Assembly (NCBI RefSeq): GCF_001039355.2
Contig: NW_019775449.1
Coordinates: forward strand, 330,367 to 394,366
DNA from: Lingula anatina
Taxonomy: Eukaryota > Brachiopoda > Lingulata > Lingulida > Lingulidae
DNA: 64,000 nucleotides
Reading direction: 5' to 3'
The translations under genes were made by a program, and so were the position numbers. Shown here one piece after another: positions 24,925 to 37,500 of the stretch. How positions within the stretch are numbered: position 1 is the first letter of the stretch; every line of letters begins with the position of its first letter. The notes beneath the pieces are model-generated. The model did no database searches, had not been told where the DNA came from, and worked only from the letters and a program-made list of their open reading frames with translations.

Positions 24925-25804
24925 GGTAATTCTTCTTAAAGATTAAACTCCTTACTGGATCTCACAACTTCCTGAAAGGCAAAAATTAGAGTACAGTAGT
25001 TTTTTTTTTAGGTGTTTGACATTGTACTGAAAAAGCATTTATTTACAAGTGGATCTAATCTACTGAGTTACTAGAGTCATCTAGATACTTCGCCAAAGAT
25101 TCTTGTCTCATTTCATAAGGGATCAAAAGTAGTTTTAAACTCTACATGTATTGTTTAATATTTCAGAGACTATCATAATTTTTTTTTTTTTTTAATGTAG
25201 TAGTGATTTGACAATCCACATTAAAACGTTTACATTTTCATCACCATCACCTCATGCTGATGCAAAAGATGCAAAATAAACATAGATCTATACAAAGGGT
25301 CTAGCATGTAATGGCATAAAAAATAGCCCTATGTTACATGGGCCTACTACATGTAGTATCCTACATTTTGTACCCTTCCTCGATCCTCAACCCTGGCAAA
25401 ATCCTGCAACTGCCAGTGCATACAAAACTGGGACTGGATCACTGATTCCAATAACACTTTTTAATTTCATAAGAAATAAATGTACTATTATACCGGTGCA
25501 TTCTTATTCTTCTATAACAAAATATCTCTGATGTTGCCTAGTACATGTATTTCTAGTTTCACTTTCGCGTTTTTATTGTAGTGGAAGCTTGTAAATGTTG
25601 AAGGCCCTTACTTTAGGCTCCTTCAGATTGCTATATTCGAAGTCCTCTGACACTTAAAACTCACCTCACAGTATTATGCTGGGGCACTAGGGCCATGAAC
25701 CAGTGGAAATTTCGTATAACAATCATCAACAGGAGGTACAGACTGTGTTTAGACTATATCTGGCCGGTCCCGTCGAAGTGCAGCGCGCACATGGAATGCG
25801 CATG

Positions 25805-25812
25805 TGACGTCA
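25805..25812. promoter_or_regulatory. CRE palindrome upstream of BFAR copy 1
   Basis: TGACGTCA preceded by gcgcatg, in a locally CG-rich block (25765-25815) about 880 bp upstream of the ATG, where a spliced 5' UTR exon would start. It is the likely core promoter. The CRE and its context are conserved in copy 2. Confidence 0.45.
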
Positions 25813-25865
25813 TTCAATACCAAGGCATTCCCAGCCTAAAATATAGTCAGGCCTTGGTGCACATG

Positions 25866-25866
25866 N
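25866..25866. other. Single-N contig join flanked by the two BFAR copies
   Basis: 17802-25865 ends at the N, and the homologous block 25867 to ~31870 begins right after it. Confidence 0.8.
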
Positions 25867-27724
25867 AGGGGAATAATAAAAAGCTGAATGTCAGATGGAT
25901 ATATTGGTATAAGCTGCGATGGGGAGTGGAGGGGGGACCTCTGGTGGCCTTTCTCTTTAAACATACGCGCGAGACCTCTGGCGGCGGTCTACCAATAACC
26001 TTTCACTGCTTGGACTACGTGTACTATAAGTACATGATGTTAACATCATAATCTCCGCTAAACTTGAATTATCATTTGTAAAAATAAATCAATTATGCAA
26101 ATTTTGCATTTGGGTGAACACCATCAAAACATATGCAAAAAAAAATAATAACTTAAATGCTGACAATACTGACTTCAAAAATCAGTCTGCTTTTTATCCC
26201 AACAAAACTAACAAAATTTGAAACATTAAAATAGTTTGACAGTTATAGAAGTGTTTTGTACCAGTAGTAATGACAATGACATGGCAGGCCCGTAGTCAAA
26301 ACTGCCCTTTTTCCACTATGGGTAAAAATTGGTTTATAGGTACACAAATAAGTTTCATGGTAAAAGGTCCACTCTGCCAGAAAATAAAACACCCCTTTGG
26401 AAATGGGCCTGTATAGACAGCACAGAGATCAAACTATTTTCAGATACTTACAATTTCGGCATATTAAAAACTCCACTGATAATTATTGTTGTACAAAATA
26501 TTTTATTCAAAATGAAATTTCAATCATACATGTAGATAATCATAGGGAAAAAAAATTAAAACTGCTATTTCACCCTCAAAAAAAAATCTAATTACATGGT
26601 TTACAACACAAAATTAATGTCACTGTTACTGGAGATTTAAAGACTCCTTACAAGTTTAACCTACCAAAATGAATCTTCTGCTTTTCATTCAAGGCTAAGT
26701 TCTACATGACTACTGACCAGCCAATTAAGATCCCATGTCTTCTTATACAGTTCAGAAAAAAATACATATATTGACATCAGGTAATTTTATTATTTTATTT
26801 TATTTTATTTTATATATTTTATTATTTTATTATTTTGTTATTTAGTTTTGAAAGCCTTAATTGGGAAAGATGTGTAGCTTTGCCAGATATGAAGCAAGTA
26901 GTCACAGTTTTTTTTTTTTCAAACGTGTACAGTTTACCTTTTATATTTGCTTCTTAAAATTATACTATATAGCACTAGACTAAGTATTTGTTGTCACTTG
27001 GACATCTGATTTTATTGATAGGTAGTTAAAAACAAGATATTTCAAAATCTGTTAAAAAAATAACCAAAAAGTCTGACATCTTCCCTCTCAAAACAAATGT
27101 CTAATGATATGATTTAAATTAATTTCAATGTAACTGGGATTACAATATTTGCTTCTTAAAATAATACAACAATACTGGAATTTGTTGTCACTTGGATATC
27201 TTTGTTAATATTAAATATGACAAGGATCTACACACTTTCCACAACCTTAACTTTCTGGGATTTGTAAAATTATTACACTAACATGGCATCTAAATATGAC
27301 TAAATTTCAGTCCAATTTAAATGACAAACCAACCCCAAGCTGTACATACACATAAATATAACTTCAGTTTCCATTTACTCAATTCTTCAGTATGTATGAT
27401 TATAGTCTTTTATTGAAATTTAGTAGAAATCAAAAACCTGGACCTTCACCTGTAATTGTTTATATGAACATGAGAGAAAAACACCCTCTGTTATGCCAAA
27501 AAAATATTATAAATGAAAATAATTATTCTTTGGTAGTTAAAAATAAATTCATATGTCAAAATATGTTAATGAATAACTTAATAATATCAGGTACTTTATT
27601 CAAAAGCCAATTCATTGCATATTAAATAGCACTACACCTGCAACTCCAAATAGCTGCCAAAACATTTTAGAAAAGTCAAACTCCTGAGTTCCAGCTTCAA
27701 CACAAACAGGTACATTCATGAAAG

Positions 27725-30700
27725 TTACTGAGCACCCATAGCCCGTTGTCTGCACAAGTCAAGAGTAAGAATTGGGTCCACATATACTGTCATGTAGAAC
27801 CAAATGTTTATTAGAAAACCCGGAATCAGTGGCCACAAGAAGTAGGGCACCAACATTCCAATGACTTGGCCAAGGATGAACTGGATACTGAAATAACAAT
27901 GAATGTGATAATGATTACAGTACTGTTGTACTCATTAAAAAGTAAAATCTCATCTTTGCATTTTTCATGTGACATGATTATTATATTCCACATAGAGTGT
28001 TGTGTTATTTTATGTATTCAAATGTGTCTGAAATTTACAATATCTAAAAACCCATATTTATGGCTTAATATACATAACTGAAATTAAGGCAGCTTAATAA
28101 GGTGTTTGCAGACTGAAATAATGTGTCAGTGTCACACATCATAAAGATTGCACTTGCATGTTAAAAGAACTATAAAGGATAAAAAAAAATGTAAAGTTTA
28201 TTGGACATCTCACCTTAACTTTGGCTCTGACCAGAATTTTTTTACAGCTAAGGCTTCCTGCACTGTGCAGCTGATGCAGCTGATAAGGACAAGGTTTGAA
28301 GTCCACCAGTGCACACTCATCCAGTCCCAGGTAAATACAGCTATTAACCAGTAAGGACAAAGAATCAGCTGGGGTAAAAATCTACACCACTGTCCTAATG
28401 TAGGAGGAGGAGCCTGAAATTGAGAAGAAATGTACTAGTACTATGAATTATGCCAACTCCCACAGTGAGGCTCTACAAATTTCTTCTTTAAAATGCACAT
28501 TTCAGACTTACAAAAAATAAACTTTTAAAACATATGGGTCGTTTCATTATTTCAGCAACATAAAAGGGATAACTGTACAGTTACTGCCGTTTTGTCCAAT
28601 AAACTAAATTTCCTGGGGTAAGCAATGATTTTTCCTTACTTACTAATGGTTAATGAATCCATTCCGGCATTCAAAGTGAGTCCACGTTTTTTTCTAAAAA
28701 GTTTGCTTTTTTGCAATACCTTCTTAAAAGATTATGTCATACAAAACTGCTGTTATCCCTTTAAGTAAGTCACTTTTCACTAGCATGCTTGCACCTACCC
28801 TATTAGCCATCAGCATTTCATCTGAGACATTAGCCACAGGAGCAACTTTATGTATAAATGGAAGGAAAGAGTCTTGGTAGTCATACCAGTAAAGATAGAG
28901 GAACATTAGCCTTGGATGGTTCCTAATGCCATACACAAAGAAAATGGTCTTGCCAGGATAAACTGCCTGAAAGAATTGCAAGTGTAAACAAATATATTAT
29001 ATCAAACCTACAAGAACAGTTTGGAAATCCATGCCCATAAGTTGCATTACATGCTAAGGTTTCCTGTTTTTTCTAAGGACATTTACAGGCACTTATACTA
29101 TAAAGAGAAAAGAATACATCAAAATGATTTAAATTGGTGGTAAACAAGTGTAAACATGCACTAGTACATCTATGTTTGAATAAACCTACATGGGCTTGGC
29201 ACTTGCCTTGAATTCCCACAAGTTTTTAGGTGGTTTCACACCCAGATGCTGTGCTACTTGTATTGCCCCCAGTAATACTCTTTTGTGAACTGGTGGAATT
29301 GACCCACCAACTATTAACCCTAAATCCTCTTCTTGTAAGCTGCTCAGCAGATGACCATCTGTTAAAAAATGAAAAAATTATTATTGCTGCTACATCTAAA
29401 CACAACATCAAAACTGTTTATCTTTATCATACAGCACAATACTTTTCAACAGACCATCAATTTTTCCCTTGGATAGGTAATCTCAAGGTCATGTCACAGA
29501 AATAGCAGGGTACTGACAAGTAATGTTAACATACTCACTATAGCCCATAGCATGCCAAAAAATAGTACAGAAAATAACACACTATTTCACTGTACAGCAA
29601 CCATGGCAAATGTAATTTAGGCTTAAATTCCAGTATCAGAGTTATAGTATATATATATATATATATATTAGTACACATTTCTCATACATGTAGATACTAA
29701 ATTAAATGATCAAACCTATTTGATGTTCTTTGAATTTCCCAGCATACATCTGTTTGGCCCATTCACCATGTTCCCCAATCCAGTCAGCGACCTCTTCCAC
29801 AGACCACTTCTGCACTGGTTTGTTCACCAACAAAGTACTGCCATCTCCATTAAACCAGCTTAAAGTCAACCAGGCAAACTTGAATACAAGAGAAATGATC
29901 ATTGGTAAAAGATCCATTTGTGTCTGAAAATACCCTAGTAATATAAATCATGGACTCAGAGAAAAAATGGATTCAGCTAGTGAAATGAAGTGTGTGTGTG
30001 TGTATGCATGTTGTGAGTGTGTAGGGAGTAGAAAAGTGGTTAAAAAAACAAATCTAACAGATATTGATACATGTAGGATCAACTGCTGTGATATTCTAAA
30101 ACATTGAAAAGGTTTAACCCCCTCAACCCCATCACCAAAAGAAAAATATTTTTATTTAGTGATTGGGATATAGTTTTCTAATATCATTTGTAACTAAAGA
30201 CCCTAATGAATTAAGTCCACACTCAGATGCTGACTTTGTACACATACCACTGCAACTGTCAGAGATATGCACAGTCCAGAACAAAAGCCACCAGCCATAG
30301 CCCCACCAAACAACTGGTTAGCCAGGTTTCTTGCTTGAAAATTGTGCTGAAAAACTCTTTGTGTTCCTAAAGAGAGCTGCTGCTGCTGGGTCATCTTTCT
30401 GTCAAATTCTGCTACTGCCAGTGCTAAATTTGAATCTTTTTGTAGTTCATTCCATCTTTCTGTGTATTTTTCACTCATGAATTGCTTTAATAATGATCTG
30501 AAAATAGAATAATTCACTGTCATATTATTCAACCCCCCCCCCCCCCCAAATAGTTAGGATACTTATTTTCTTAGATATATTTACTCACATAACTGTAGAA
30601 ATGCTGTTTGTTGTTCATGAGAGCCAGAATCACCCTTTTCAAACTGGACTAGACAGATTTCAGTCTGCCTGGATTTCAATCTTGCCTGTGCCATATTCTT

Positions 30701-30964
30701 CACCCCAGGCAAAATAGCTGACAAAACTTACCTCAAGTTAATATTCACTTTAGGATGTCCAACCCAAGCCTGTTGACAGACAGGACAGGATTGCCTCTGA
30801 CCAGCCAAATACCATTGTGCCAGGCAGTGTCTGCATAAGTTGTGTCCACAGTTTAATGTTGTTGGGTCTATCAACATTTCAAAACATACAGGACAATTGA
30901 AATCCATTTCTTGCAAAGTGGACCTCTGAGTAAGATAAGGTGGCCTATCCATGTCAGCTGACAT
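27725..30964 (-). CDS. BFAR: Bifunctional apoptosis regulator, haplotype copy 2
   Basis: Same seven exons as copy 1: 30732-30964, 30248-30497, 29716-29878, 29207-29358, 28799-28966, 28214-28413, 27725-27887. Every exon length equals its counterpart, and the 442-codon frame is open. Residue differences are few (for example RSTLQ for RPTLQ, GAMAGG for GALAGG, VGGSIPP for VGTSIPP). Intron 5 is only 385 bp because it lacks the 2172-bp insertion. The copy begins at the contig edge (25867) exactly where copy 1's similarity begins in the previous contig (17802). I read it as the allelic haplotype, not a second locus. A genuine recent tandem duplicate cannot be excluded without read depth. Confidence 0.9.
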
Positions 30965-31833
30965 GATAATTCTTCTTAAAGATTAAACTCCTTACTGGGT
31001 CTCACAACTTCCTGAAAGGGAAAAAATAGAGTAGTTTTTTTTCAGGTGTTTGACATTGTACTGAAAAAAGCATTTATTTACAAGTGGATCTAAACTACTG
31101 AGTTACTAGAGTCATCTACATACTTCGCCAAAGATTCTTGTCTCATTTCATAAGGGATCAAAAGTAGTTTTAAACACTACATGTATTGTTTAATATATCA
31201 AAGACAATCATAATTTTTTTAAAAAATGTAGTAGTGATTTGACAATCCACATTAAAACGTTTACATTTTCATCACCATCACCTCATGCTGATGCAAAAGA
31301 TGCAAAATAAACATAGATCTATACAAAGGGTCTAGCATGTAATGACATAAAAAATAGCCCTATGTTACATGGGCCTACTACATGTAGTATCCTACATTTT
31401 GTACCCTTCCTCGATCCTCAACCCTGGCAAAATCTTGCAACTGCCAGTGCATACAAAACTGGGACTGGATCACTGATTCCAATAACACTTTTTAATTTGA
31501 TAAGAAATAAATGTACTATTATACCGGTGCATTCTTATTCTTCTATAACAAAATATCTCTGATGTTGCCAAGTACATGTATTTCTAGTTTCACTTTCGCG
31601 TTTTTATTGCAGTGGAAGCTTGTAAATGTTGAAGGCCCTTACTTTAGGCTCCTTCAGATTGCTATATTCGAAGTCCTCTGACACTTAAAACTCACCTCAC
31701 AGTATTATGCTGGGGCACTAGGGCCATGAACCAGTGGAAATTTCGTATAACAATCATCAACAGGAGGTACAGACTGTGTTTAGACTATCTGGCCGGTCCC
31801 GTCGACGTGCAGCGCGCACATGGACTGCGCATG

Positions 31834-31841
31834 TGACGTCA
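31834..31841. promoter_or_regulatory. CRE palindrome upstream of BFAR copy 2
   Basis: Same TGACGTCA within tgcgcatgtgacgtcattca, as in copy 1. Surrounding CG dinucleotides (31795-31870) support a promoter. Confidence 0.45.
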
Positions 31842-31870
31842 TTCAATATAGTCAGGCCTTGGCGCACACG

Positions 31871-34250
31871 AGCTGTTCTTGTTGGGGTTGCTGATAAACT
31901 GCGGCGTCTTCCCACGTTTTGCACATAGAATTGCACGTTCACCGCGAAATGTTGATTAGTTTTTCACATGGTCACATGTTTTTTATGGCATTAAAATGAC
32001 ATAATAAAATAAATTATAATTTACTTCATACTCACTCAGTCCCAGTAGCATGTAGGCCTAATATTAGTAGGCCTACCCTGTAGAAAAGACTAGGCCGATT
32101 TGAAGAAAACAAAGAGTGAAAATGAAGTTAAATATTTATTAGCGAATTCTATTTTTTTTTTTTTTTTTTCTAAATTACTGGTGACAGAAAGTGAATTTTT
32201 AAATTTATGCTTCGCTAGAATGGGGAAATTTTCGTATTTTAGTAACGAAGATTTTAGCCGTTTTAGAAATGAAAGTTTTAGAAATAACCCTTTTGAATAA
32301 TAGGCCCCTAATATCTGCAAGTTATTAATAAACTAATAAAAATCGGACCTATTGCGAGACCCACATTTATTTTACTGACACATTTTGTCCTAAGCCTCAA
32401 GTAGGCTATATTTTTTACAGTGCCTGGTAAATAAGGTTTTGCAAACTACTTTCAAAATGAATACAGTTTTGTCGTTTTTCCTGCAAAACATTTTAACTGT
32501 GCCCCGACACCATATCCTCTACAGTGTAGCTAATCATGGATGTAACTGAACTACTTTTCTAATGGCTAAAATGTTACAAAAACATCTAACAGCTAAAAGA
32601 TTTTAACTGTCCCATAAGACGTAACGAATTTTTATTTTCAAAAAATTAAAAACCCGGCGACACCGCGAAAGTATATTAGAAAGTAGCTATTTTTTTATTT
32701 ATTTAAACATTCTAGACATTTTCAGAGAAGTTGTTAATCATACTCGCTTCCTGCCAAGTTGCTACTTTATAAGAAAGGACAATGTTAGATGTTTAAAGCA
32801 ACATTAACGAAGGTTCAAAATTTTGGAATTTTTTGTAAGATCAGATAAATCTAGTAATTATTTTCTTATTTTGTATGTTGCTAAACCCGTGATAGTTGCA
32901 ATTGGACAAAAAATTCTTCTGCTCGCTTGCCTGTGGTTTTCATAAAAAATTATAAAATGGACTTTAAACTGAGGGAGAGTGACTGTGCTAGCAACAGTCC
33001 CGAAAAGTTAAAACTGGCAACATTTTACGGAAACTGGTAAAGTAGCCTACCTTTAATATCAAGAATGTATTACCAAGAATATTCAAACAAAATGGCTAAA
33101 ATCAATCCAGAAAAATGCACCCTAAAGTGAATTTATTCTCTGCAGACTATAGGAAATATATGGTTTGTTTACACACCTGTAAACTCACGGGGCATTACAT
33201 CAAGTTGACATAATGCAACACGCCGACGGAATATTAAAAAAGTCTTGATATACGGGCTGTCTCGACCTATGGTCTATGGTCTATTTGTATGTCAAAAGCA
33301 GTCGCGCGTGCAGTTTGTGCGATACCCAGCAGAGAAGGGTAGGTATAGGTCATACTGCTCTAAGGAATAGGGGATACTACATCTAATATATCCACAATGT
33401 ATCTGTTAATTTAGTAAAGCAAGAAAAAATGGTGAGACACGGGCAGTAGATAAGCGAAAGAAAAGTATTTAAACAACTGCATAGCGAAGCACATTCCTAT
33501 TTGCATTCAATCTGTGCCTATTAACTTTTTGCGTCGCCTATCGCCTACTAAGAGCATTTGTATCAGTATTTCCCCTCACTTCTCCATCCTCTTTTCCTTC
33601 TTTGCCTTGTGGCGCTTAGCTACAAGGACCAATGTCTACTGAGACTGTTAACGTGTGCTTAATTATTTTTTCTTCAAGCGTTTGCAAGAGGTGCCTGAGA
33701 TGATAAAAAGTAACGCCAATGTTTTTGTACTAGTACAGATGCTAAGTTATAGACCAGCGTTAGCAGAAGTATGCATGTTTCTTATATATGCATGCTTTCA
33801 TGGTACGATGTAACTTTTACTATAATAGTTACCTTATGTGATAAATAAGCAAACTCTTGCCATAATGTCGTTTTCCTTGTCTTATCCCGACCTTTATATC
33901 ACCCCTACATTACATTTTGTACAACACATTTTATATAACCCTTCGATTTGTTGGCTACTTATTTTACCCTGTCTAGCTTATTTAATCTCTAGTCTTTTTA
34001 GCGTTCACTGGTTTTCATAATGTCTTAAAACATGAATATGTACATATATAAATTAAGTGATATTCTCTCTACGTGGCCTGAAGGCACTGCCATAGTTAAG
34101 GCCAACGTGCACCCTCCCTCGTGCACATTTTTATTTACCATCGTTTAGAATTATTTAGAATGCATGCCACCTCCTTCACTGTAAATCATTTCTTGGTTCA
34201 GTGACTTCAAATGAACCGATGTCTTTTGGCGATCAGCTTTATTATTATTA

Positions 34251-34297
<47 letters not shown>

Positions 34298-34545
34298 GGT
34301 GATGAATATGATTGAAAAAGTGTGATCGAATAACCTTTTCCGTTTCTTTTATCTGGAATAATTCTATAATTCAGACCACGAGTGTACCAAATTCGAAAAA
34401 TTAGACACGTACAGTTTCTTCATTAAACAAAGATTGTTGGTTGTTGCTTTATAATACTGCACCGCTTTTCTGGCGTTGGTGGTTTACATACAACCTAATT
34501 TGGTAACCTAATTTAGTAAAGATTTATCTCATTTTCTTCTTCAGA
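31871..34545. other. Intergenic region between BFAR and the solute-binding-protein gene
   Basis: No gene recognised. It contains poly(T) at 32150-32170 and a (TTA)n array at 34238-34297. The BFAR and the plus-strand gene diverge here, so both promoters should lie in it. An acceptor (ttcttcttcag) ends at 34544, just before the next gene's ATG, so a 5' UTR exon lies upstream. Confidence 0.5.
34238..34297. repeat. (TTA)n microsatellite
   Basis: About 20 units of tta/att with a few interruptions, upstream of the plus-strand gene at 34546. Confidence 0.95.
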
Positions 34546-37500
34546 ATGATGCAGAAATTTGAAATAACGGAAGGTGGCACTACTCCTGCAGGTAACTTTA
34601 TATATCAAGGCATTAAAAAACAATAAAATATTGTTGATAATATGTTGTTTTTACAAATATTTTTGGTTTGACTCTTCATGGAGTCTAAATACATGTACAT
34701 TGTTTATGTCAACAAAATGTCAATCAACAATGTTGTTTTTCTAGCTGGGCTTTCTACCAGTAGTTCAGGAAACAGAAATTTGATAGTACTGGTAGCAGTG
34801 TGTGCAATCGTCGCCGTAATAGCTATAGTTATAGCTGTAGTGGCAGTATCGAGATCCTCGACCACACCAAACATCACCATTCAAGGCAACCAAACGACAA
34901 CAGGTGGCGGCACCTCTGCAGGACAAGGATCGTCTGCAGGAACTCGGATCTTCACGCTTGCCGTAGGACATGACTGGGGCGCTCACGAATATATGTAGGT
35001 GGATTTTTCTGTGGAAAAAATACACAAAGTAATCTCTGCCGATGACAATAGTAAAAAGACGTGGTATAACCCACATTTGCTTATGCAGTAGGCTAAAAAA
35101 AGCTCCTTCAAATCCTTCTACAGTAGTCTTTCGAGGATTTCCTGAATTTAGTACTGTCCTGACGTTGACAAATATATCTGCCATATTATGTACCTCTATA
35201 TGTTTTTGGCAAATTAGATAATTATTTTTCGGTTTTTCATATATAATGAGAACTAAGGCAAACAAAATAACAAAACTAATTTCTTGAAAACAAACACAAC
35301 ATAACCCAATTAAGTAAAAAAAATAACACGACAAAGACATCTTTTCTGTACAAAATTGAGGGGAATTCTGCAAAATTTCTTTAATATATACAACAATGCT
35401 CAGCCATATGTACAAGGTTTTCATTACCACTGCTTTAGAAACTATAAACTGTACCGTCATAGTAGAAGTGGGCAACTTTGGCTTACTCGATTTTTGGATT
35501 TGTGAGTACCTTATAGCTTACAATAGAGTGTGTCAACAATGAAAACAGCATTTCTTTTGTTTTATTGGGCAACTTCGACTTACAATAGAACACACTTTTG
35601 TCAACCGTAGTAGCCAAACATGTAAGATTGAACTCTAATAATTTTGACAGTTACTTCACTGTTGACAGACTCTAATAAAATTGTAAGTCAAAGTTGCCCA
35701 ATACCCCTGTATGTAAGCTTAAACTCTTAGAATTTTTTATACAGCTACTTCACTGTTGACACACTCTATTGTAAATCAAAATTGCGCAATAAAACAAATT
35801 AAATGCTGTCTTCATTGTTGACACACTCTATTGTAAGCTATAATTAAGGTACTCGAAAATCCAAAAATCGAGTAATTAAGCCAAAGTTGCCCACTTCTAC
35901 TCGTCATTGACATACATGTATGTAAAGTCTTTTCTTTTTGAGGAAGACATTTTAATCGACACAGTGTGGTTTTTATACATATAATTAGCAATAAAAGGCT
36001 AGGATCGAGGTACACTGTAATAAAGCTGCCCAACATTATCACATATGAAACACGTGCTAACATTCATATCCATAACACATAGCTGTAATGTTCCTATTTC
36101 AGAGACACCACTGGCTACTTGGCAGGCTTCCATTATGATTTAATCGACGCAGGTAAATCGACATTTCATTTTAATTGAAATGTTAAGTAATTATCGCATT
36201 TCAACAAATTTGATCACTGTTCCCCCTTCCCCCCTCCTCTCCACATTATATGCCCTGTCACTCACTTAACAATTTAAGGACGTATTTCGGTTGCTGACAA
36301 ATTATACAAGTTGATATGTAAGGCAGAAATGGGAATCTTCCAAAATTGTCTCAATGTCGCAACTAAGCATGGAATCAAGCGAGATTTCTAGGGATTTGAT
36401 GGAGAGTGTGGCCAGAAACAATGGCATATTAGCTTGTAGGGTAACAAAGAAAAGATGACATAATATTTGCAAGGATAATTTTCTGTGTTTTTTTTTTACT
36501 TAAGTTTTGTCTTTTGCACAACAGTCCCAGCGTGAATTCACCATTATGTGTCACTTCTGTATTACTTTGAGCAAGAAAGAAGACATTACCGTGTATAGAG
36601 TTTCACCCTTTTGTTAAAAGCTTAGCCCCAGCTAGTCTAGTCTTGTGTGACGTCAGCCATTACTGACAGCCTCGGTTTAGACCATCTTGGATGATTTCCA
36701 TGACAGTATATTGATAAATATAGTAACTACTGAAGACAATATATACGTATACAGTATAATAACACATATTGTCTATTGTACGTGTAATTGGTATGTTAAT
36801 ATACTACAAGAAATCTTATCAACTTTTTATTTCTGAATAATAATATCTCTTCAGTTTGCACCGAGGCCGACATGGACTGCCGCACTGTATGGGACAAGTA
36901 CAGTAATTGCTGGGATTCCACCCCAGGACAACCCTCACACGGCAGCCAGGGTACGTGGTGTGTTTTGGTGATTCCTCATTTACTGCCTCGTTTTAGATTT
37001 CTTTTTTTTTTTTTTTTTCATTTTATTACGTTCTTCTCATTATTATCACGTTCGCCCCACCATGATCATTAGGCCTATTCTTTCGATTTTGATACTGCTA
37101 ATAGTATAAAAATTGCCGTTTTCAGATTTTCTTAAAAATTAACATCTTTTAATTTCCTCCAACAAAATGGCTATAAAACGGCGATGGTCAATAATTTAAC
37201 GAACGTTAACAAAAATTAATCTTCACCGATATTTTGACATAGCTTAAATCAATAAAAGCTTAATGAATTAATCAAATTTGCCCTGTTTAGAAAAATATTA
37301 CATGATTATTATAGATAGATAAAACGAGGCATATACCTTATTGCAATGGAAAGGTATAGATTTATCCTTATTCTTAAAATTGATGTTTCTGGTCTTAAAG
37401 AAGTTTTTTTTTTGGAATCGATATTGCCCATGTAAGTTCTGTCTGTCTACGTATATGCCTGTACTCAAAATGTTTCTGGGGCACGTCATACGCCTTGGTG

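Noticed and set aside
31734-31942. Small ORFs on both strands in the CG-rich block
   Set aside because: Overlap the BFAR promoter region; open only because of higher GC, with no homologous counterpart in the allelic block at 25.7 kb.
34765-35475. Minus-strand 236-codon open frame
   Set aside because: Overlaps a well-supported plus-strand exon and the left arm of the fold-back MITE; composition is hydrophobic AT-rich noise without recognisable domain.
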